From assembly GCA_003524145.1 (NCBI GenBank), contig DODZ01000039.1, forward strand, positions 1 through 38,658: a stretch of DNA of 38,658 bases, read 5' to 3'. Origin of the DNA: Candidatus Apopatosoma intestinale. Its GTDB lineage: Bacteria; Bacillota; Clostridia; Oscillospirales; CAG-272. The notes under the pieces are model-generated. The model was given only the letters and a program-made list of their open reading frames with translations. It had not been told where the DNA came from and did not search any database. Below, one piece after another: positions 33,169-38,658 of this stretch. The translations under genes were made by a program, and so were the position numbers. Every line of letters starts with the position of its first letter. The stretch's first letter is position 1.

Positions 33169-34200
33169 ATGAATATGGAATTTTTGAGAAAACTGCCGAT
33201 ACCGAAGGAGATAAAGGAGCAATTTCCGGTTTCTCCCGAGCTGGCGGCAAAAAAGGCAGAGAATGACAAGGCGATAAAAGCCGTTTTTTCGGGTGAGAGC
33301 GATAAATTTATCCTCGTGATAGGACCTTGCTCGGCGGACAGAGAGGATGCCGTGCTTGATTATATCAGCCGCCTGCGCACCGTGCAGGATAAGGTTGCCG
33401 ATAAGATAGTCATCATCCCGAGAATTTATACAGGCAAGCCGAGAACAACAGGCGACGGCTACAAGGGTCTGCTTCATCAGCCGGATTCAAATGCCACGCC
33501 TGACCTGCTCAAGGGCGTTATCGCTATGCGCGAGGTTCATATGAGAGCGCTCGCCGAGACAGGCTTCTCCTGCGCAGATGAAATGCTCTATCCGGAAAAT
33601 CACCGTTATCTTTCCGATCTGCTCTCATATGTTGCTGTCGGTGCGCGCTCTGTGGAGGATCAGCATCATCGTCTCACCGCGAGCGGACTCGATATTCCCG
33701 TCGGCATGAAGAATCCGACGAGCGGCGATATTTCCGTTATGATGAACTCAATAACGGCGGCACAGCATCCGCATTCGTTTATTTATCGCGGATGGGAGGT
33801 CGTCAGCAAGGGCAATCCGTATGCACATGCTATTCTGCGCGGCTATGTGAATAAGCACGGTCAATCCATGCCGAACTATCATTATGAGGATCTTATCTTT
33901 CTTGCCGATACCTATGCGGAGAAAAATCTCAAAAATCCTGCCGTCATCGTTGATACAAACCATGCAAACTCAGGCAAGAAATACGGCGAGCAGATACGTA
34001 TTTCCAAGGAAGTGCTTAACAGCTGCAATTACAATCCGACCGTGAGAAAGCTTGTCAAGGGGCTGATGATAGAAAGCTACCTCGAGGACGGGGCACAGAA
34101 GATAGGCGAAAATATCTACGGCAAGTCGATAACCGATCCCTGCATCGGCTGGGAAAAGACGGAGCGACTCATTTATGATATCGCCGATATGCTGAAATAA
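33169..34200 (+). CDS. aroF: 3-deoxy-7-phosphoheptulonate synthase (class I, AroFGH type)
   Basis: 343 aa from the ATG at 33169, 8 nt after AGAGGT; the ATG at 33163 is too close to that site. It condenses PEP and erythrose 4-phosphate, the first committed shikimate step. Class I signatures: LVIGPCSADREDAV, KPRTTGDGYKGLLHQPD, GARSVEDQHHRLTASGLDIPVGMKNPTSG in pieces, and VDTNHANSGKKYGEQ. The paralogue name (F, G or H) is arbitrary because the feedback specificity is not clear. Last gene of the operon, 34 bp after tyrA. Confidence 0.95.
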   Translation: MNMEFLRKLPIPKEIKEQFPVSPELAAKKAENDKAIKAVFSGESDKFILVIGPCSADREDAVLDYISRLRTVQDKVADKIVIIPRIYTGKPRTTGDGYKGLLHQPDSNATPDLLKGVIAMREVHMRALAETGFSCADEMLYPENHRYLSDLLSYVAVGARSVEDQHHRLTASGLDIPVGMKNPTSGDISVMMNSITAAQHPHSFIYRGWEVVSKGNPYAHAILRGYVNKHGQSMPNYHYEDLIFLADTYAEKNLKNPAVIVDTNHANSGKKYGEQIRISKEVLNSCNYNPTVRKLVKGLMIESYLEDGAQKIGENIYGKSITDPCIGWEKTERLIYDIADMLK

Positions 34201-34206
34201 ACGAAG

Positions 34207-34238
34207 AAGGGAATCCGCGGCGATTCCCTTTCGTTTTC
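34207..34238 (+). terminator. Terminator of the pheA-aro operon
   Basis: AAGGGAATC (34207-34215) pairs with GATTCCCTT (34222-34230), followed by TCGTTTTC. The stem is strong but the U tract is broken by CG. Confidence 0.65.
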
Positions 34239-34338
34239 GCTCCCGAAAAAAATTTTCACTTTTTTTCTGCGAAAGGCGGGCTTATTTCTATATACCTTAT
34301 GAAAGCCCAAAACACTTTTCAAAAAGGAGATAAATCAT

Positions 34339-35022
34339 ATGAAAAAAATTTTATCACTTATGCTTGTCGCTATCATGCTGATAAGCCTTTTTGCCTGCGG
34401 AAAGCAGAATGAAAACACGAGCGGCACTACGGAAAGTACCGCGTCCGATACCACATCCGACCGCACTTCGCCCGATGCGACGACGAGCGCCTCCGAGACA
34501 ACCACGGAAACGCAAGCCACCACCGAAACAACATCGCAGGAATGGAAATACAAGGAAGTCCCCTATGCGGAAGAGTCATATTACAAGCTGTTTTTAAACG
34601 GCAAGGAAATCTCCGGCTATAAGATACTTATCTATCAGACATCCGAATCGATATATCCGGAGCGCGCTATTGTAGCCGATGGCGAAGCCATGTTTGTAAC
34701 CAAGCATATGCTCGGTCATGACGATGAAATACCAACCTATGAATACAAGGCGGGCGACAAATTCGAGATAGAGAGCGTCGGCAACAGCAGGATGAGATTT
34801 TATGCCGTATATGATATCGAGGGCAATAAACTCGAATATGACGGCAAGGACAGATTTTACCCGATAGAAAATATTGACACGCTCGGCGCAGGAACATATT
34901 ATCTCGGATTTTCTGTAGTGGAGGAGCGCAACGAGCATCTTTTCAAGGGCTCGGAGTATTACGAGGGAATTTACTATATCAAGACAGAGAGCTATCTCTA
35001 TATCAAAATAACGATAGAATAA
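34339..35022 (+). CDS. Lipoprotein with Thr/Ser-rich linker
   Basis: 227 aa. A signal peptide with lipobox SLFAC (lipidated Cys at about 20) is followed by about 45 residues rich in Thr, Ser, Glu and Ala (tether), then an about 160-residue beta-rich domain with many Tyr (YYKLFLNGKEISGYK, YAVYDIEGNKLEYDGKDRF, YLGFSVVEERN) that I do not recognise. AAAAGGAGAT precedes the ATG. It is likely surface-exposed. No promoter was identifiable with confidence in the 138-bp gap before it. It is monocistronic: a 21-bp stem terminator follows. Confidence 0.85.
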   Translation: MKKILSLMLVAIMLISLFACGKQNENTSGTTESTASDTTSDRTSPDATTSASETTTETQATTETTSQEWKYKEVPYAEESYYKLFLNGKEISGYKILIYQTSESIYPERAIVADGEAMFVTKHMLGHDDEIPTYEYKAGDKFEIESVGNSRMRFYAVYDIEGNKLEYDGKDRFYPIENIDTLGAGTYYLGFSVVEERNEHLFKGSEYYEGIYYIKTESYLYIKITIE

Positions 35023-35034
35023 AAAAGGCAAACA

Positions 35035-35080
35035 AAAAGAGGTCGGCTCAAATGCTTTTGCATTTGAGCCGACCTCTTTT
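35035..35080. terminator. Perfect 21-bp stem bidirectional terminator
   Basis: AAAAGAGGTCGGCTCAAATGC (arms 35035-35055 and 35060-35080) with a TTTT loop, between the convergent lipoprotein and cohesin genes. A and T runs on both sides. Confidence 0.93.
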
Positions 35081-35134
35081 ATATATTGAAGCAATATCGG
35101 ATTGCCCATCAGGCTTCGGGTTGTATGGTTTTAT

Positions 35135-37723
35135 TTATGCCTTTTTTCTCTTACGGATGATGAATACAACCACAGCTGCGCAGGCACCGAGAGCAACGAC
35201 ACCGACGACTATCCAGACCCAAGCATTTGTGCTTTCGGGTGCGGGAGGAACTACCTCTGCCTCGATCGTGAATTTGGTGGTTGCATCGCCGCTTGCCGAG
35301 CGTATAGTGAGAGTATGCTCGCCTGCCGCAAGCGTTGCAAGATAGCTTGCCTTCAGCTGAATGACAATGCTTCCTTCGCGCTTTTCATAGTTTTCGGCAG
35401 CAACTGTCTTGCCGTCTACCAGCACTTCGACAAAGTCGGAGAATGCCGCGTCGGACTTGAAGGTCAGTCCGTTTTCATCGCCCTTGCCCCACTTGGCATT
35501 ACTGCCGTCTGTTATACTCGGTGCGAGCTTGTCGATGATAACGGGGCTCTTAGTCTTATTGTAGCCGCAGACCGTACATCTTTCTAGCTTTGCTCCGAAT
35601 TCGGTGACAGTGGGTTCCTTGGTGATCTTCCATTCAAAGGCATGATCTGCTTCGTCTCCCTTTGTCTTGCAGACAGTACATTCATGCCAGTGCTTACTGC
35701 CGTCGCTTACCCATACGGTTCCCCAGCTGTGTGCCGGCATGTCACCGGACTCAAATGTTTCGGTGCCCTTATTGCCGCAGGAGCAGGAGTAGTAATAAAC
35801 TGCCTTTGCCGTGCAGGTAGCGGGTGTCTTGAGATACTTCTCATCGGTATTCTTTTCGGTGTAGCTGTGAACATGACCGATTGCCGCCTTGATTACATAT
35901 CCGCAAACCGTACAGGTCTGGTGTGTGGTTTCGGTAGCCTCTTCACCGGGGATATGAGCCTCTTCGTCTTTCTTGTTTCCGCAGACGGAACACTCATGCC
36001 AGTGGTTTATCTCGTCATATGACCATATAGTCTTGTATATGTGACCTGCGAGGCTGCCGTACTTCTCACCGCATATACTGCAGGTTGCTCTGTCTTTGCA
36101 GGTTGCCGTGCCGCCTGTGTGGTCAGTCATCTTCTTGCCGCAGACATCGCAGTTGTGATCCTTGTTTTTGTCAATGTGTACCTCTTCGTCCTTCTTATCT
36201 CCGCAGACGTAGCATGAATGCCAGTGGCTTGCATTGTCATTTGACCATGTGGTCTTGTAAGCGTGAGCCGCGAGCTCGCCTGATTCAAAGGTTTCCGTTC
36301 CTTTTTCGCCGCAGGTGCAGGAGTAGTAGTAAACGGCTTTCTTTGTGCAGGTTGCGGCGGACTTGAGATATGTTTCGCTCGTATTCTTCTGATTGAAGTT
36401 GTGCGTATGACCAAGTGCGGCTTTTATGACATATCCGCAGATGGTACAAGTCTGAGGTGTTGTTTCGGTAGCTGCTGCACCGGGAATATGTGCCGCCTCG
36501 TCCTTCTTATCTCCGCAGACGGAGCACTCATGCCAGTGGTTTGTCTCGTCGGTGGACCACTCGGTCTTATAGTTGTGTGCCGCGAGCTCGCCGTACTTCT
36601 GACCGCAGATGGTACAGGTTGCTTTTTCCTTGCAGGTTGCCGTGCCGCCTGTGTGGTCGGACGTCTTCTTGCCGCAGACATCGCAGTTGTGATCCTTGTT
36701 TGCGTCTACGTGCGCCGCCTCGTCCTTCTTATCTCCGCAGACGGAGCACTCATGCCAATGGTTTGTCTCATCGGTTGACCACTCGGTCTTGTAGTTGTGA
36801 GCCGCGAGGTTTCCGTATTTCTGACCGCAGATGGTACAGGTTGCTTTTTCCTTGCAGGTTGCCGTGCCGCCCGTGTGGTCGGACATTTTCCAGCCGCAGA
36901 CATCGCAGTTGTGATCGTTGTTTGCGTCTACGTGCGGCGCCAAGTCCTTTTTATCTCCGCAGGAGCACTCGTGCCAATGGTTTGCGCTGTCTGTCGACCA
37001 CTCTGTACTGTAGGTATGTGTATGAGGCTTATTCTCCCAGATTGCGTATAATGTAACATCGCCTGTAACGTTATATGTTGTGCCTTCGATTACCGCGCCC
37101 GAAGCATCGGTTGACCAGCCCTTGAACTGCTTGCCTGCAGGTGCCGTGAAGCCGTTTGCGGGGAGAGTATATGCGCCTGCGGGAACACCTGTGACATCTG
37201 CCATTGTTCCCGTGCCGCCGTTTGCATTGAATCTGACGGTATATGTTGTTACGGGGACTGCCACGGAGACTGTGCCCGCCTGCGTGGTGAGAGCTACTCT
37301 CTCCTCATTGCGGTTTACAGCATCGGCTACGAGAAAGCCTATCGTGTAGTTTCCTGCCGTCGCTGTGCTTTTTACCTCAAATTTCAGCGTGACGAGCGTA
37401 CCGTTTCCGGTTGCGTTTGTCGTGCCGGCAGCTTCGAGAAGAGCAACTGCCTTATCGAGGTTTTTGGTGAATGTGCCTGTCATTACGCTTCCCAGCTCTA
37501 TATCCTTCAGCGTGAGAGCTGCGGTATCATATGAGAATTTCAGCTTCATGACGTCCATTCCGGGGTTGTCTGCTATGGTAACAGCTACATCCACGGTGCT
37601 TCCGGGGTTGACCGCCGCTGCCGGCGAAGCCACAGTCACCGTTGCGGGAGTTGCCGCAAAAGCGGGAACTCCCAATGACAGTGTCATGGCGATGATAATT
37701 ATAAATGTTAGTATTTTTTTCAT
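35135..37723 (-). CDS. Membrane-anchored cohesin protein with CxxC repeats
   Basis: 862 aa. Signal peptide (MKKILTFIIIIAMTLSLGVPAFA); cohesin domain at about 25-160 (VNPGSTVDVAVTIADNPGMD, KLKFSYDTAALTL, GTLVTLKFEV); an InlB B-repeat-like module (YTVRFNANGGTGTM to VTLYAIWENK, about 163-233); then about 490 residues of repeats containing NHWHECSVCGDKKDEAAH, six HWHxC units in all, and CxxC pairs such as DHNCDVCGKK, CTICGQKYG and YSCTCGEKG. An X2-like beta-sandwich (NAKWGKGDENGLTFKS, KASYLATLAAGEHTLTI) and a C-terminal membrane segment (about 835-856) ending RKRKKA follow. No LPXTG. GAGGTG precedes the ATG. It probably holds dockerin proteins at the cell surface. Confidence 0.88.
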   Translation of the reverse strand: MKKILTFIIIIAMTLSLGVPAFAATPATVTVASPAAAVNPGSTVDVAVTIADNPGMDVMKLKFSYDTAALTLKDIELGSVMTGTFTKNLDKAVALLEAAGTTNATGNGTLVTLKFEVKSTATAGNYTIGFLVADAVNRNEERVALTTQAGTVSVAVPVTTYTVRFNANGGTGTMADVTGVPAGAYTLPANGFTAPAGKQFKGWSTDASGAVIEGTTYNVTGDVTLYAIWENKPHTHTYSTEWSTDSANHWHECSCGDKKDLAPHVDANNDHNCDVCGWKMSDHTGGTATCKEKATCTICGQKYGNLAAHNYKTEWSTDETNHWHECSVCGDKKDEAAHVDANKDHNCDVCGKKTSDHTGGTATCKEKATCTICGQKYGELAAHNYKTEWSTDETNHWHECSVCGDKKDEAAHIPGAAATETTPQTCTICGYVIKAALGHTHNFNQKNTSETYLKSAATCTKKAVYYYSCTCGEKGTETFESGELAAHAYKTTWSNDNASHWHSCYVCGDKKDEEVHIDKNKDHNCDVCGKKMTDHTGGTATCKDRATCSICGEKYGSLAGHIYKTIWSYDEINHWHECSVCGNKKDEEAHIPGEEATETTHQTCTVCGYVIKAAIGHVHSYTEKNTDEKYLKTPATCTAKAVYYYSCSCGNKGTETFESGDMPAHSWGTVWVSDGSKHWHECTVCKTKGDEADHAFEWKITKEPTVTEFGAKLERCTVCGYNKTKSPVIIDKLAPSITDGSNAKWGKGDENGLTFKSDAAFSDFVEVLVDGKTVAAENYEKREGSIVIQLKASYLATLAAGEHTLTIRSASGDATTKFTIEAEVVPPAPESTNAWVWIVVGVVALGACAAVVVFIIRKRKKA
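35600..37030 (-). repeat. Tandem imperfect repeats encoding CxxC units
   Basis: Six copies of a unit starting HWHEC/HWHSC, with blocks of about 210-220 bp nearly identical between 36490 and 36960. The repeats stay in frame throughout, so they are an expanding protein repeat. Copy number may vary between strains, and short-read assembly of it may be unreliable. Confidence 0.8.
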
Positions 37724-37734
37724 ATTTCACCTCA

Positions 37735-38658
37735 TTACTTTCCGAGAACTACCGCTTCTTCGGCAAAATATCTGCGAAGTCGCGTCAGGTCGTCAATATC
37801 AACCGTCCCGTCGCCGTTTGCGTCAGCTCCGGGGAATATTACTGTCGACGATTCGGCAATATATTTGCGAAGCCTTGTGAGGTCGTCGATATCAACCTTT
37901 CCGTCGCCGTTTACGTCACCGTAGAGGAAGATATCAATCTCCTGAGTTTCGGAGGCAAGCTGTGTTCCGTTTGCCTTTACTCTGACGTAATATTTGCCTG
38001 TGTCAAGATTTTCCGTCGCGCCCGTGCAGGGTGTCCATGCCGCGCCGTCGGTGCTGAATTCATGCGCCGCCGTGGTCGGTATGCTGCCCTTGCCGCCCGC
38101 GAGAGTGAGAAGCGTGGGTGTGAGCGCGGGCTTTGCCGCCTTGGTAACTGTTATCGTCTGCTCATCGGAATCAAGGGTTGTTGTTCCGTTGCCGCTCTTC
38201 ATGATGGTTATCGTGCATGCGGAAAGCCCCGTGAGGTTTGCTTCTGTCGCCGTGATATCCACCCATGCGCCGCCGCCAATGCGGTATTTCATTCCTGCCG
38301 CGATGCCTGTCAGCTTGCCGCTGTCGGTTCCGTTTGCCGTAAATACTGCTGTCGGTGTGGCTTCCTTTGTCTTTGCCGTGGGAGCGGTAAGAGTAATGTT
38401 TGCCGCCGCTGTCGGTGTGCCGGAAACCTTGATCTGTGTGAAGTCTATGCGTGTGACGGTGATGCCGTTTACTGCCGCTACGGTATAATCCGTCGGGAAG
38501 TAGTAGCCGTCAGCCGCTGTATAGATAATCTCTGCCATCGCGTCGCCGATGTTCACATTCTGTGTTGCGCTTCCCGTTGTGGTCATGTTTGCGCCCGCCG
38601 TGACAGTCACAGTGTATGTGGCTGCGGAGGGGCTTGTGACCGTAAATTCGGGAGAGTT
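37735..38658 (-). CDS. Dockerin type I protein (5' end beyond the window)
   Basis: At least 307 aa; the frame stays open to the window edge, so the N terminus and any catalytic module are not visible. The visible part is Thr/Ala-rich beta modules (SPSAATYTVTVTAG, PTAAANITLTAPTAK, KYRIGGGAWVDITATE, KYYVRVKANGTQ), then a C-terminal type I dockerin with two Ca-binding loops, DVNGDGKVDIDDLTRLRK and DANGDGTVDIDDLTRLRR. The two loops are nearly identical, which suggests a symmetric, dual-mode cohesin contact. The gene is 11 bp upstream of the cohesin gene, so the two are cotranscribed and the pair probably interact. Binding is inferred, not shown. Confidence 0.88.
   Translation of the reverse strand, partial: NSPEFTVTSPSAATYTVTVTAGANMTTTGSATQNVNIGDAMAEIIYTAADGYYFPTDYTVAAVNGITVTRIDFTQIKVSGTPTAAANITLTAPTAKTKEATPTAVFTANGTDSGKLTGIAAGMKYRIGGGAWVDITATEANLTGLSACTITIMKSGNGTTTLDSDEQTITVTKAAKPALTPTLLTLAGGKGSIPTTAAHEFSTDGAAWTPCTGATENLDTGKYYVRVKANGTQLASETQEIDIFLYGDVNGDGKVDIDDLTRLRKYIAESSTVIFPGADANGDGTVDIDDLTRLRRYFAEEAVVLGK

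Noticed and set aside
36490..37056. Repeats that could suggest a CRISPR array
   Set aside because: Units are about 210-220 bp, in frame, with diverged copies and no spacer-repeat alternation; they encode the CxxC protein repeats.

Overview
The window looks like a chromosomal segment of an anaerobic, gut-type member of the Clostridia (Bacillota). The reasons are the AGGAGG-type ribosome binding sites before almost every gene, TTGACA/TATAAT promoters, a T-box riboswitch, an rplI-dnaB-tilS-hpt block, a Nif11/NHLM peptide cluster, and a cohesin/dockerin pair. No tRNA, rRNA, insertion sequence or CRISPR array was seen.

Layout. (1) 1-7.6 kb holds mixed accessory metabolism: a GNAT acetyltransferase, a PHP phosphoesterase, a GH78 alpha-L-rhamnosidase with its own promoter and a large dyad in its leader, a metallophosphoesterase, a cytosolic-looking S41 peptidase-like protein and a cation diffusion facilitator. 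(2) 7.7-11.5 kb, minus strand, is the housekeeping operon rplI-dnaB-tilS-hpt, read from a strong promoter at 11509-11537. (3) 11.6-14.7 kb, plus strand, is a tryptophan-responsive T-box leader (specifier UGG, T-box UGGC) controlling a three-gene ABC importer of the TrpXYZ type. A 29-codon ORF lies between the riboswitch terminator and the first gene. The three importer proteins contain no tryptophan, and that short ORF contains one.

(4) 14.8-26.8 kb, minus strand, is a ribosomal peptide (RiPP) locus of the Nif11/NHLM type. In transcription order it encodes an RsbV-like STAS protein, a membrane SpoIIE/RsbU-like phosphatase, an RsbW-like kinase, an NHLM secretion protein, a C39-peptidase ABC exporter, a second NHLM ABC exporter, a small protein with a leader-like motif, an ECF-type sigma factor, three Nif11-like precursors (two very Cys-rich), a radical SAM/SPASM maturase and a double-glycine CPxC peptide. 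Both the secretion protein and the second exporter are broken by single-base indels in short G/C runs, and the shortest precursor may be too. The likely logic is sensing by partner switching, transcription by the ECF sigma factor, modification by the radical SAM enzyme, then leader removal and export. This order of events is inference.

(5) 27-34.2 kb: a TetR-type regulator diverges from a compact aromatic amino acid operon, pheA-aroB-aroC-aroA-tyrA-aroF, read from a consensus promoter. Together with region 3 this gives a local theme of aromatic amino acid supply: Phe/Tyr synthesis here, Trp uptake there. (6) 34.3-38.7 kb: a Thr/Ser-rich lipoprotein gene, a perfect 21-bp stem bidirectional terminator, then on the minus strand a dockerin protein gene (its 5' end lies off the window) followed after 11 bp by a membrane-anchored cohesin protein with CxxC repeats. 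This is a miniature cellulosome-like pair.
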